Below are positions 25,514 to 33,528 of a stretch of DNA of 47,591 nt, piece by piece (the stretch's first letter is position 1; every line of letters begins with the position of its first letter). The position numbers and the translations under genes are program-made. The notes beneath the pieces are model-generated. The model searched no databases. It saw nothing but the letters and a program-made list of their open reading frames with translations, and had not been told where the DNA came from. The stretch is taken from contig NZ_JAHRIB010000170.1 of the NCBI RefSeq assembly GCF_019090165.1, forward strand, positions 1-47,591, read 5' to 3'. This DNA comes from Streptomyces sp. BV286 (lineage in GTDB: Bacteria; Actinomycetota; Actinomycetes; Streptomycetales; Streptomycetaceae).

Positions 25514-25820
25514 GTGCCGTGTCCCGGTCGCTTTTCTCGGCGGCGGAACAAGAAGAACTTTAGCCTGCGACCAGCCGGAAAGTGAAATCCGGTGCTGAGG
25601 GGGGCGGAGGTCCCCGGCGGAGCGTCACCGGAGCGACGCCGTTCGTCCGTGCGCGACAGACTTCGGCCTCTCGCCGGGCGGCGCCGGGCCGCCCGCCACG
25701 GACCGGATTCCCGCTCCACGGCAGTCCGGGCGACGGGCCGAGGGGCCCGCGGCCGGACAGAGGTCCTCCGGCCGGTGCGCGCCCGTTCCCCGGGCGTTCC
25801 CGCTCTCCCGGCCGGAGAAC
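25514..25820. other. Gene-free stretch with tRNA-Ala promoter
   Basis: On the minus strand TTCACT (25586-25581), 18-bp spacer and TAAAGT (25562-25557) form a good promoter candidate for the second tRNA-Ala, about 43 nt before it. The rest, up to the stop of the histidine phosphatase, is GC-rich with no gene I can support. Confidence 0.45.
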
Positions 25821-26522
25821 CTAGTCGTCGTCGCCCAGCACCGGTTCCGGCAGCGTCCCCGCGTTGTGCTCCAGCAGCCGCCATCCGCGGGCGCCCTCAC
25901 CGAGGACGGACCAGCAGCAGTTGGAGAGGCCGCCGAGGCTCTCCCAGTGCTGGGACTCCAGGCCGAGGAGACGGCCGATGGTGGTGCGGATGGTGCCGCC
26001 GTGGCTGACGACCACCAGCGTGCCGTCATCGGGGAGTTTCTCGGCATGCCGGAGCACCACGGGGGCCGCGCGGTCGGCGACCTCGGTCTCCAGCTCGCCG
26101 CCGCCCCGGCGGACGGGCTCGCCGCGCTTCCACGCCGCGTACTGGTCGCCGTACCGCTCGATGATCTCCTCGTGCGTCAGGCCCTGCCAGACGCCCGCGT
26201 ACGTCTCGCGCAGGCCCTCGTCGTGCGTCACGTCGAGGCCGGTGAGCGCGAACAGCTCAGCCGCGGTGTTCGCCGCCCTCTTCAGGTCCGAGGCGACGAT
26301 CGCGTCGGGCCTGAGGGACGCGAGCAGCCGGGCGGCACGGCGGGCCTGGCCCACACCCGTCTCGGTGAGCTCGACGTCCGTGGTGCCCTGGAAGCGACGC
26401 TCCACGTTCCACAGGGTCTGGCCGTGGCGCCACAGGATGACGCGGCGCCCCCGGCCGGCCTTCCTGCCGGCCTCGGACAGCGGCCTGGTGTCCACCGCGG
26501 GGTGTCCCCCGCCGGCGGTCAT
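25821..26522 (-). CDS. Histidine phosphatase (phosphoglycerate-mutase-like)
   Basis: 233 residues from ATG 26522. The branch-1 RHG motif is LWRHGQTLWN, with phospho-accepting His at about residue 33. The second catalytic His is in VVVSHGGTIRTT, and RRFQGTTDVELTETG and GLRETYAGVWQGLTHEEI complete the active site. Such proteins dephosphorylate sugars, nucleotides or cofactors; the substrate cannot be assigned. The ATG overlaps the rsfS stop as ATGA, so translation is coupled. An extension to 26642 exists in frame but lies wholly within rsfS. Gene order nadD-LCP-rsfS-phosphatase is conserved in Streptomyces as I recall. Confidence 0.92.
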   Translation of the reverse strand: MTAGGGHPAVDTRPLSEAGRKAGRGRRVILWRHGQTLWNVERRFQGTTDVELTETGVGQARRAARLLASLRPDAIVASDLKRAANTAAELFALTGLDVTHDEGLRETYAGVWQGLTHEEIIERYGDQYAAWKRGEPVRRGGGELETEVADRAAPVVLRHAEKLPDDGTLVVVSHGGTIRTTIGRLLGLESQHWESLGGLSNCCWSVLGEGARGWRLLEHNAGTLPEPVLGDDD

Positions 26523-26965
26523 CGAAGGTCTCCGCGCAGCTCGGCGGCGTCCTCCGCGTCCTGGAGCTCGGCGTGCTCGGCGGCCTTGCCTCGCGTGGCC
26601 TTGGCGTCGGCGGGCAGGTCCAGCTCGGGGCAGTCCTTCCACAGGCGCTCCAGCGCGTAGAACACGCGCTCCTCGCTGTGCTGGACGTGCACCACGATGT
26701 CGACGTAGTCGAGCAGAATCCAGCGGGCGTCGCGGTCGCCCTCGCGGCGCACCGGCTTGGCGCCGAGCTCCTTGCTCAGCCGCTCCTCGATCTCGTCGAC
26801 GATCGACTTGACCTGGCGGTCGTTGGGCGCGGAGGCCAGCAGGAAGGCGTCCGTGATCGACAGCACGTCGCTGACGTCGTACGCGATGATGTCGTGCGCG
26901 AGCTTGTCGGCGGCCGCCTGCGCGGCGGCGGTGATGAGCTCGGTGGAGCGGTCAGTGGCGGTCAC
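26519..26965 (-). CDS. rsfS: Ribosome silencing factor RsfS
   Basis: 148 residues. RsfS binds L14 on the 50S subunit and blocks subunit joining under poor nutrition. The family core is present: LAHDIIAYDVSDVLSITDAF, APNDRQVKSIVDEIEERL, GDRDARWILLDYVDIVVHV and RVFYALERLWKDCP. The C-terminal 30 residues are an acidic Ala-rich tail beyond the usual end. GTG 26965 has GGAAAG upstream. It lies downstream of the LCP gene after 263 bp and overlaps the phosphatase gene. Confidence 0.96.
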   Translation of the reverse strand: MTATDRSTELITAAAQAAADKLAHDIIAYDVSDVLSITDAFLLASAPNDRQVKSIVDEIEERLSKELGAKPVRREGDRDARWILLDYVDIVVHVQHSEERVFYALERLWKDCPELDLPADAKATRGKAAEHAELQDAEDAAELRGDLR

Positions 26966-27083
26966 TACAAGGCTTTCCGTAGGTGGTCAGGGAACCCCGA
27001 GGGGTCACCCCAAGGGTCTCACGGACCGCCGACGCCACCCCACGGGACGAACGGATCACCCCACGGGCCGGGGCCGGGGCGCC

Positions 27084-27120
27084 GCCCGGGCACCGCGGCT
27101 CCGGTCCGCGGGCCCCCGGC
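27084..27120 (-). terminator. Candidate terminator after the LCP gene
   Basis: Nested inverted repeats GCCCGGG/CCCCCGGC and CCGCGG-7 nt-CCGCGG, in the 263-bp gap between the LCP gene and rsfS. There is no U-tract. Confidence 0.4.
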
Positions 27121-27228
27121 CATGGCGTACGGCCCTGCGTGCGCCGCGGGAACACCGGCTCGCCCGCACGCCCCGGCGGCCTGCCCGCTCACTGCCGAGC
27201 GGGCGGTCGCCCACCTGCGGAGCGGGCG

Positions 27229-28971
27229 CTAGTCGCTCGCCTTGTAGTCCTGGCCCAGCACCACCGACACGTCCGCGTTCGGGGCGGCCTTGCCCTTCTT
27301 CACGGAACTCGTCGGCAGGCCCAGCGTCTTGGCGACCTCCGCCGCGTCCTCCTTCTTCGCCGCGTCGGCGTAGGTGACCTGGGACACCGCCTGCGCGACA
27401 TCGGCCGTACCGCCGTCGACGAAGGTGTAGCCGCCGTTGAGCAGCACGACCCGGGCCTGCTCGGTGGCGTCCTTGTCGGCGGTCGCGTTGCGGATGCCTA
27501 CCTCGACGGCGGCGCCCTTCTCGGGGCTCCTGGCAGCGCCGCCGAGCACCTCCTTGACCACGCTGTCGCCGGCCTGCGTGCTGAGCCGGCCGTCCGTCTG
27601 CACCGGCAGCAGTGCCGTCTTGAACTCGCCCTCCTTGGCCCGGTCGGCGAGCTTGGCGAGGAACGCGCCCAGGTCCTTGTCGGTCAGCGAGGGGTCGAGG
27701 ATCTGCGCGAGCGTCTGCACGGTGGTCGTCGCGGCCTGCGTGTCGGACGACAGCTTGCGCAGCACGCCCTGCATGACCTGCCCGAACCGCTGCAGCTGCG
27801 CGTTCTGCGACTCCCCGGAGGCGCGGTAGGTGGCGTACGCGACGGCCATCTTGCCGCTGAGCGTCTGCTCCTTGCCCTTCCTGACGAGAGGGGCCTCGCC
27901 CTTCCTCTTCGCCTCGGGGTCGGGCACGTCGGCGTTGGTGTCGATGTCGATGCTGCCGACGAGCTCGACCAGGTTGTTCAGGTACGGGGTGTCGAGGCGC
28001 CAGGTGCCCTCGATGTCCGTCCCGAGGACGGTGTCGAGTTCGTCGCGGGTCCCCGAGGAGCCGTCGTCGTCGACCGACTTGGCGAGGGTGGTCGCCGTGC
28101 CGTTCTCGTCCGTCAGGGCGAGGGAGTTGGGGAGCAGGACGGTGGTGCCCTGCTTGGTGGTGGTGTTGTTGACGAGCAGGGCCGTCGCCGTGCCGCTGCC
28201 CTTGGTGTTGTGCAGGTGTACGACGATCACGTCCCGCTTCTGGGCGCCGGCCGCGGTGGTCGTACCGGCCGTGGAGTCCGACGAGGACCCGGGCAGCTTC
28301 CCGTCGTACCAGAGGTAGCCGACGCCGCCGACCGCGACCAGAGCGAGTACGACGACCAGGGCGACGACCCGGCCGCGCGCCCGGCGCTTGGCCTCCTCGC
28401 GCCGCTCGGTGCGGTTCTCGGTGAACTTCAGCCAGTCGATGACGTCTTCGGAGTCCTCGGGCTGCTCCTCGACGAAGGCGAACTGCTCGGTGCGGTAGTC
28501 GGGTTCGCCCTGCGGTTCGGCCTGCGCTTCGGCCTCCGGCGGCGCCGACGACGGCGCGGGGCCTGCCTGCTGCGGGATGTAGGCGGTGTGCTCGGCCGCC
28601 TGGGTCTGCTGCCGACCGGTGTCATAGGACGACACCGGCTGCTGCTGACCGGTGTCATAGGACGACACCACGGGCGACGTCTGCTGCCCCGTCGCGTACG
28701 GGTCGTAGCCGTATCCCTGCTCGTAGCCCTGTCCGTACGTCTGGCCGTACTCCTGCTGGTACCCCTGGGGGTGCGGCTGTCCCTGGGCCGGTGCCTGGCC
28801 GTGGGGCTGGCCGCCGTAGGGGTCGTACGAGCCGTACTCGTCCTGTTGCGGAGAGTGCTGCGGAGACTGCCCCGGCGGCGGCACCTGCCGGTACACAGGC
28901 TGCCCGAACTCGTCGTAGCCGACGAGTTCGTACGGGGCGCCCCCGTACCCAGCGTCGTATCGGTCGTTCAC
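27229..28971 (-). CDS. LytR-CpsA-Psr (LCP) family protein with LytR_C domain
   Basis: 580 residues from GTG 28971 (AGAGGGG upstream). The first 200 residues are cytoplasmic, disordered and rich in Gln, Gly and Tyr. One membrane helix lies near residue 210 (VVALVVVLALVAVGGVGYLW). The extracellular LCP domain (DVIVVHLHNTKGSG, LDTPYLNNLVELVGSIDIDT, SGKMAVAYATYR) and a C-terminal LytR_C domain (AVEVGIRNAT, VVLLNGGYTFVDGG) follow. LCP enzymes attach glycopolymers such as teichoic acids to peptidoglycan. Its position after nadD matches S. coelicolor SCO2578, described as PdtA, a polydiglycosylphosphate transferase needed for normal sporulation (recalled). A 23-bp direct repeat lies at 28614 and 28647. 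Confidence 0.9.
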   Translation of the reverse strand: MNDRYDAGYGGAPYELVGYDEFGQPVYRQVPPPGQSPQHSPQQDEYGSYDPYGGQPHGQAPAQGQPHPQGYQQEYGQTYGQGYEQGYGYDPYATGQQTSPVVSSYDTGQQQPVSSYDTGRQQTQAAEHTAYIPQQAGPAPSSAPPEAEAQAEPQGEPDYRTEQFAFVEEQPEDSEDVIDWLKFTENRTERREEAKRRARGRVVALVVVLALVAVGGVGYLWYDGKLPGSSSDSTAGTTTAAGAQKRDVIVVHLHNTKGSGTATALLVNNTTTKQGTTVLLPNSLALTDENGTATTLAKSVDDDGSSGTRDELDTVLGTDIEGTWRLDTPYLNNLVELVGSIDIDTNADVPDPEAKRKGEAPLVRKGKEQTLSGKMAVAYATYRASGESQNAQLQRFGQVMQGVLRKLSSDTQAATTTVQTLAQILDPSLTDKDLGAFLAKLADRAKEGEFKTALLPVQTDGRLSTQAGDSVVKEVLGGAARSPEKGAAVEVGIRNATADKDATEQARVVLLNGGYTFVDGGTADVAQAVSQVTYADAAKKEDAAEVAKTLGLPTSSVKKGKAAPNADVSVVLGQDYKASD

Positions 28972-28987
28972 CGGTGCCCCTCTCGGC

Positions 28988-29647
28988 TCACTCGCCGCGG
29001 TACAGGTCTCGCTTGTCGATGTAGCGCACCACACCGTCCGGCACCAGATACCAGACCGGGTCGCCCTTGGCGACCCTGGCCCGGCAGTCCGTGGACGAGA
29101 TGGCGAGTGCGGGAACCTCGACCAGCGAGACACCGCCCTCCGGCAGACCGGGGTCGGTCAGTACGTGACCGGGCCGTGTGACCCCGATGAAGTGCGCGAG
29201 GGAGAACAGTTCCTCGGCGTCGCGCCAGGTGAGGATCTGGCCGAGCGCGTCGGCGCCGGTGATGAAGAAGAGGTCCGTGTCGGGGTTGAGCACCCGCAGG
29301 TCACGCAGCGTGTCAGTGGTGTAGGTCGGGCCGCCGCGGTCGATGTCGATGCGGCTCACGGAGAACTGCGGGTTCTCGGCGGTCGAGATGACCGTCATCA
29401 GATAGCGGTCCTCGGCCGGGGTGACCTTGCGGTCGCTCTTCTGCCACGGCTGGCCGGTCGGCACGAACACCACCTCGTCGAGGTGGAACTGGGCGGCGAC
29501 CTCACTGGCGGCGACGAGGTGTCCGTGGTGGATCGGGTCGAACGTTCCGCCCATGACGCCGAGGCGGCGCTTGCCCGGACTCGACGGGCCGTTTCCCGTG
29601 CCACGCCGTGCGCCGGGCGCCGTGACGCCCGGCGGACCGGTAGGCAT
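28988..29647 (-). CDS. nadD: Nicotinate-nucleotide adenylyltransferase
   Basis: 219 residues from ATG 29647, with GGGAGAGCAGGA upstream; ATG 29662 would add five residues. NadD makes deamido-NAD from nicotinate mononucleotide and ATP. The nucleotidyltransferase motifs are GVMGGTFDPIHHGHL (HxGH-type, near residues 28-42) and ISSTDCR near the C terminus; LFFITGADALGQI is also typical. The N-terminal 25 residues are a Gly/Pro-rich tail. It is followed after 16 bp by the LCP gene and preceded after 62 bp by a one-helix membrane protein gene. Confidence 0.95.
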   Translation of the reverse strand: MPTGPPGVTAPGARRGTGNGPSSPGKRRLGVMGGTFDPIHHGHLVAASEVAAQFHLDEVVFVPTGQPWQKSDRKVTPAEDRYLMTVISTAENPQFSVSRIDIDRGGPTYTTDTLRDLRVLNPDTDLFFITGADALGQILTWRDAEELFSLAHFIGVTRPGHVLTDPGLPEGGVSLVEVPALAISSTDCRARVAKGDPVWYLVPDGVVRYIDKRDLYRGE

Positions 29648-29709
29648 GTCCTGCTCTCCCATGCGTGCAGACCCTACCGGCCCGGACGGCGGACCCGGTC
29701 GCGCGGGCG

Positions 29710-29874
29710 TCAGCGGTCCCGGTTGAAGCGGGTGGTGATCCACAGCAGCAGCATGAGGGCGAAGAAGGCTCCGCCGCCGATCAGGAGGGGGCTGAGGCTC
29801 TCGTGGTTGCCGCCGTGCTTCTCGCCCTCGGCGGCAAGTGTGACCAACTGGGCAGCGGTGCTGTGGAAGCTCAT
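29710..29874 (-). CDS. Short single-helix membrane protein (54 aa) upstream of nadD
   Basis: 54 residues beginning MSFHSTAAQLVTLAAEGEKH. A single membrane helix (PLLIGGGAFFALMLLLWITT) is followed by the basic tail RFNRDR, so the C terminus should face the cytoplasm. I recall similar proteins directly before nadD in other Streptomyces. The ribosome-binding site is weak (GAAG next to the ATG). Function unknown. A weak promoter candidate lies upstream at 29957-29983 on the minus strand (TTGAGG, 15 bp, TACGAT). Confidence 0.78.
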   Translation of the reverse strand: MSFHSTAAQLVTLAAEGEKHGGNHESLSPLLIGGGAFFALMLLLWITTRFNRDR

Positions 29875-30153
29875 CTTCGGCAGGACCTATCCGATGGTGG
29901 TCCCCCCGCTCGAACGAGGCCGAGAGTGGGGGAGGGCGGGATAAAGACTTCCGCACATCGTATGCGGGGGCTGTCTCCCTCAACACTTCGACTCCACCGT
30001 TGGAATCGTCCGGCGTCGGCGGCCCGTCCCCGTCGGCGCCGGCGGGGAGAACTCCGCACCGCTCTCAACCATCCGTCTCAACCATCCGGGACCTCCCGGC
30101 GGTCTGAGCAGTCGGCAGTGCGGGACGGGCGGTCGGGAACCTTCCGCCCCGTC

Positions 30154-30309
30154 TCAGTCGTCCCGTTTGTAGCCGCGCAGCAGGAACCAGGCAACCAGCA
30201 CACAGCCGACGACCATCACGATCAGCACGACGCGGAGGAGGTTGCCCGCCCCTTGCTGCTGGGCGGCGCTCGCGGCCTCGGTGAGCCAGGACTCGGGGAG
30301 ATGTTCCAT
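30154..30309 (-). CDS. Short single-helix membrane protein (51 aa)
   Basis: 51 residues beginning MEHLPESWLTEAASAAQQQG, then one membrane helix (LLRVVLIVMVVGCVLVAWFLL) and the basic tail RGYKRDD. ATG 30309 has AAGGAG nine to ten bases upstream. It is divergent from the M48 peptidase gene. A longer reading in the same frame exists but is a shadow of the peptidase gene. Function unknown; topology N-out/C-in is suggested by the charged tail. Confidence 0.75.
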   Translation of the reverse strand: MEHLPESWLTEAASAAQQQGAGNLLRVVLIVMVVGCVLVAWFLLRGYKRDD

Positions 30310-30411
30310 TGACGTACGACTCCTTCGCTGTACTGCCCGTCCACGGTATCTCCGCCTAGGCTGGGCCCCGCCTCGGGGGCACAGAAGGCAATCAAACGCA
30401 TGGGGGACCAC

Positions 30412-31527
30412 ATGCCAGAAGAAAGCCACGAGAACGTACCGAGCAGGCAGCGCAGGCGCTTCGAGGGGATCTCCTCCCGGGCGTACGAGCACCCTGCGGA
30501 CCGCTCGGCCCTGGTCGCCCTGCGCAAGCTCACCGGCTTCGACACGGTCTTCAAGGCGCTCAGCGGTCTGCTCCCGGAGCGGAGCCTGAGGCTGCTGTTC
30601 CTGTCGGACTCGGTGCGGGTCTCCGACGCCCAGTTCGCGCACCTGAACGTGATGCTGCGCGACGCCTGTTACATCCTGGACCTGGAGAAGGTCCCGCCGA
30701 TGTACGTCAACCAGGACCCGCAGCCGAACGCGATGTGCATCGGTCTGGACGAGCCGATCATCGTCGTGACCACCGGCCTCGTGGAGCTCCTCGACGAGGA
30801 GGAGATGCGGGCGGTCGTCGGCCACGAGGTGGGGCACGCGCTGTCCGGCCACTCCGTCTACCGCACCATCCTGCTCTTCCTCACCAGCCTCGCCCTGCGG
30901 GTGGCGTGGATCCCCCTCGGCAACCTCGCGATCATGGCGATCGTGACCGCCCTGCGCGAGTGGTTCCGCAAGTCCGAGCTGTCCGCGGACCGGGCCGGCC
31001 TCCTGGTCGGCCAGGACCTGAAGGCCTCGATGCGCGGCCTCATGAAGATCGCGGGCGGCAACCACCTGCACGAGATGAACGTGGACGCGTTCCTCGCGCA
31101 GGCCGAGGAGTACGAGGCCGGCGGTGACCTCCGCGACTCCGTGCTCAAGATCCTGAACGTGATGCCCCGCTCCCACCCCTTCACCACGGTCCGGGCGGCC
31201 GAGCTGAAGAAGTGGGCGGAGTCCCGCGACCACCAGCGGATCATGGACGGTCACTACCCTCGCCGCGACGAGGACGGGGGCACGTCGGTCACGGACTCGT
31301 TCCGCCAGTCGGCGGCCAGCTACGCCACCGACATGAAGAACAGCAAGGACCCGCTGATGAAGCTGGTCAGCGACATCGCGGGCGGGGCGGGCGACCTCGG
31401 TGGCCGGGTGCGACGCGGCTTCGGCGGCTTCGCGAGCGGCAGCGCGGGCGGCGGCTCCGACAGCTCCCCCACCGACCAGCCGCCCACCGACCGCCCGGAC
31501 GGCGGCGGCCCCAACGGAAGCGCCTGA
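30412..31527 (+). CDS. M48-family zinc metallopeptidase
   Basis: 371 residues from ATG 30412 (GGGGGA five bases upstream; ATG 30400 is in frame but less well placed). The zinc motif HEVGH is at about residues 138-142 (VVGHEVGHALSGHS), and the third ligand Glu is in KSELSADRAGLL. Hydrophobic segments after the motif (TILLFLTSLALRVAWIPL) suggest membrane association, as in HtpX-type peptidases of membrane quality control. The C-terminal 50 residues are a Gly/Ser/Pro-rich tail. TAGGCT at 30357-30362 is a possible -10 box. It is convergent with the SCO2583-like gene. Confidence 0.92.
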   Translation: MPEESHENVPSRQRRRFEGISSRAYEHPADRSALVALRKLTGFDTVFKALSGLLPERSLRLLFLSDSVRVSDAQFAHLNVMLRDACYILDLEKVPPMYVNQDPQPNAMCIGLDEPIIVVTTGLVELLDEEEMRAVVGHEVGHALSGHSVYRTILLFLTSLALRVAWIPLGNLAIMAIVTALREWFRKSELSADRAGLLVGQDLKASMRGLMKIAGGNHLHEMNVDAFLAQAEEYEAGGDLRDSVLKILNVMPRSHPFTTVRAAELKKWAESRDHQRIMDGHYPRRDEDGGTSVTDSFRQSAASYATDMKNSKDPLMKLVSDIAGGAGDLGGRVRRGFGGFASGSAGGGSDSSPTDQPPTDRPDGGGPNGSA

Positions 31528-31537
31528 CCGGCCGCGG

Positions 31538-32605
31538 CTAGATCTTGGGCTGGGCGCTGGCCGCCAGCGACCCGCACAGCGCCGTGGCACTGCCTGTGGC
31601 GAACGGGTCGGTGCCGGCCGGGCCGCCCGCCTTGGCCGTCTCGCCCGCGAGGAGCGGACGCAGGTGGTTGCTCGCGTCCTCCGCGCAGGCCAGCGGCCCG
31701 GCCTGGACGTACGAGACGACGAGCTCGGCCTGGTGCATGCGCAGGTCGTCGCGGTCGAACCGGAAGTGCAGCTCGCGCCGCACGGTGAACAGCGAGGCCT
31801 TGGCCTTCTCGTCCGAGCCGGCCGGCCGCAGCGCGTAGACGAAGGTGTGGTCGGCGCTGACCTCCAGGGTGTCGGAGTCGGTCTCGGCGGCGGTCAGTGT
31901 GCCCTGCACCCGGATCTTGGAGTCGGCCAGCTCGGTGCGTACCGGGTCGAAGCGGACCAGCCAGCCGGTGGGCGCGTGCCGCCCGTCCGCGGTGGGGCTC
32001 CGGAAGCTCTGGTCGAACTGGTCGAGCTGCTGCGGGTCGAGCAGTATCCGTACGGACCGGCTGATGCCGCCGGTGAGCACGTCCGGGTCGAGCGAGGACT
32101 CCACGAGGTAGTCCTTCGCGGTGGTCAGCGCGGTGACGACCTGGCTGTCGGAGAAGTGTGCGGTGCGCCGGGAGGCGGGCAGCGTGATGCCCTCGGCGCC
32201 GATGCGGAACTGGTCGGCCGGGCTGTGGGCGTACAGGGCGGCCACGTCGGCCGAGCCGGGCACGCGGCTCTGCGGCGCGAGCGGGATCACGGTCATCCGC
32301 AGCGGCTCGGGGTGTTTCGCGACGGGGGTCTGGTACGGATGACGTACGCCCATGTAGATCGCCGTACCGAACGCGACGGCGATCAGGACGACGAGGATCA
32401 GCGCCTGCCGGGACAGACCGCGGCGCATCGGGGGGCGGCGGCGGACGGCCGGGGTGTGGTCGCCGATCCGCTCCTGCGCGGAGAACTCCTGGAGGCGGGC
32501 AGCGCGGACGAACGATTCGTCGAAGACGACGGATCGGTATTCCTCCTCGCCACCGCCGGGGACACCCTCGGGCGTCCCCTCAGGTGGGTCTCCAGGCCCG
32601 CCCAT
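31538..32605 (-). CDS. SCO2583-family membrane protein
   Basis: 355 residues. A short cytoplasmic N terminus contains EYRSVVFDESFVRAARLQE, closely matched in the next gene upstream. One membrane helix follows at about 68-87 (ALILVVLIAVAFGTAIYMGV), then a large extracytoplasmic domain. I recall this family under S. coelicolor SCO2583; no enzymatic motif is seen. The start ATG 32605 lacks a Shine-Dalgarno sequence; TACTCT ends exactly six bases upstream, predicting a leaderless mRNA. It is convergent with the M48 gene (10-bp gap). Confidence 0.85.
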   Translation of the reverse strand: MGGPGDPPEGTPEGVPGGGEEEYRSVVFDESFVRAARLQEFSAQERIGDHTPAVRRRPPMRRGLSRQALILVVLIAVAFGTAIYMGVRHPYQTPVAKHPEPLRMTVIPLAPQSRVPGSADVAALYAHSPADQFRIGAEGITLPASRRTAHFSDSQVVTALTTAKDYLVESSLDPDVLTGGISRSVRILLDPQQLDQFDQSFRSPTADGRHAPTGWLVRFDPVRTELADSKIRVQGTLTAAETDSDTLEVSADHTFVYALRPAGSDEKAKASLFTVRRELHFRFDRDDLRMHQAELVVSYVQAGPLACAEDASNHLRPLLAGETAKAGGPAGTDPFATGSATALCGSLAASAQPKI

Positions 32606-32611
32606 ACTTTC

Positions 32612-32617
32612 AGAGTA
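32612..32617 (-). promoter_or_regulatory. -10 box of the SCO2583-like gene (leaderless)
   Basis: TACTCT on the minus strand, six bases before the ATG. GTTTAC at 32640-32635 with a 17-bp spacer may be the -35. Confidence 0.5.
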
Positions 32618-32762
32618 GGTCTCCCGGACCTCAGGTAAACGCCCCGCTGCACGACAACTTCTGACAGGTTCTCACCAGGTTCGCCACAGACTCCCGGAGC
32701 GGCCCCGCAGGCTGCGGCAGCGGCGTTTCAAACCTGTTCCGGCTCTGACCCCGCGTGGCTCC

Positions 32763-33344
32763 TCACGGAGTGCGGGGCACCGCCGAGACGGCCGGCTGGG
32801 AGTAGTCGGCGGAGGCCGAGGGGCCCACCCCGGCATCCAGTTCGAGGCCGGTGGAGGCGGGCGGCGGGACCTGATCCCGGCTGCTCGACGAGGCACCCCG
32901 GTAGACCGCGGCGAAGGCCAGCGCGACCATGCCGATACCCATCACGAGGGCGAGCATCCAGGCTACGGGCCGGTGCCAGCGAGTCGGCCTGCCGTAGGTG
33001 CCCGTATCGCCGTGGAAAGCGTCTGAGTCGTCCGGATCGTCCAGCTCCGGGTCATGGCCGAAACCGCTCCGGTCGTCGGAGCCGAACCCGTCCTCGTAGA
33101 GGTCGTCGTCCCCTCGTGGGCCGCGGGTGCGCGCCCGGCGGGCCTCGGCCTCGGAGGCCTCCGCTCTCGCCTGCGCGGCGGCCAGGAGGCGCTCGACGGC
33201 GGTCGGCTCGTGCACTCTCGCCGCCCGTACGAAGGCCTCGTCGAAGACCACGGAGGCGAACTCTTCGTCCGCACCCCCGCGGTCGCGGTCGTCGTCGGGC
33301 TCCCAGCCGTCAGGGAACGGCGTGCCCCCCACGTCCTCCGGCAC
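32763..33344 (-). CDS. SCO2584-family membrane protein, linked to spore-wall synthesis
   Basis: 193 residues from GTG 33344. The N terminus contains EFASVVFDEAFVRAARVHEP, matching the SCO2583-like neighbour (shared SVVFDE-FVRAAR). An acidic linker (residues about 75-115), one membrane helix (VAWMLALVMGIGMVALAFAAV) and a short Pro/Ser extracytoplasmic tail follow. I recall S. coelicolor SCO2584 as a partner of the MreB-containing spore-wall-synthesising complex. I chose GTG 33344 over ATG 33371 because TACTCT lies six bases before the GTG, exactly as at the neighbouring gene, and neither start has a Shine-Dalgarno sequence. Confidence 0.82.
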   Translation of the reverse strand: MPEDVGGTPFPDGWEPDDDRDRGGADEEFASVVFDEAFVRAARVHEPTAVERLLAAAQARAEASEAEARRARTRGPRGDDDLYEDGFGSDDRSGFGHDPELDDPDDSDAFHGDTGTYGRPTRWHRPVAWMLALVMGIGMVALAFAAVYRGASSSSRDQVPPPASTGLELDAGVGPSASADYSQPAVSAVPRTP

Positions 33345-33350
33345 GGATCC

Positions 33351-33356
33351 AGAGTA
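33351..33356 (-). promoter_or_regulatory. -10 box of the SCO2584-like gene (leaderless)
   Basis: TACTCT on the minus strand, six bases before GTG 33344; the same hexamer and spacing as at the SCO2583-like gene. Confidence 0.5.
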
Positions 33357-33416
33357 GACCGGGGTGGTCATTTTGGGCAGACGGTAAGGAAATTCATCCG
33401 CCTGGCGAGACGCTTC

Positions 33417-33501
33417 CGAAGGGCTCCGTCAAACACCGCGTGGGGAGATTTCTCGGTGAGTTCCGCCGAGCGCCCCCTGGCGTGACGGAGGGGGCCCTTC
33501 G
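33417..33501 (-). terminator. Long-arm inverted repeat downstream of proA
   Basis: CGAAGGGC-TCCGTCA (33417-33431) is complementary to TGACGGA-GGGG-GCCCTTCG (33483-33501), leaving a 4-nt bulge and a 51-nt loop. It lies in the 3' flank of proA, before the SCO2584-like promoter. It may end or protect the proA transcript. Confidence 0.45.
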
Positions 33502-33528
33502 ACGCTCCGGGGGCGGGGGCAGGGGCAG

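Noticed and set aside
30310..31590. Long minus-strand frame upstream of the 51-residue membrane protein
   Set aside because: Antisense shadow of the M48 peptidase; only the last 51 codons have a proper start, ribosome-binding site and membrane helix.
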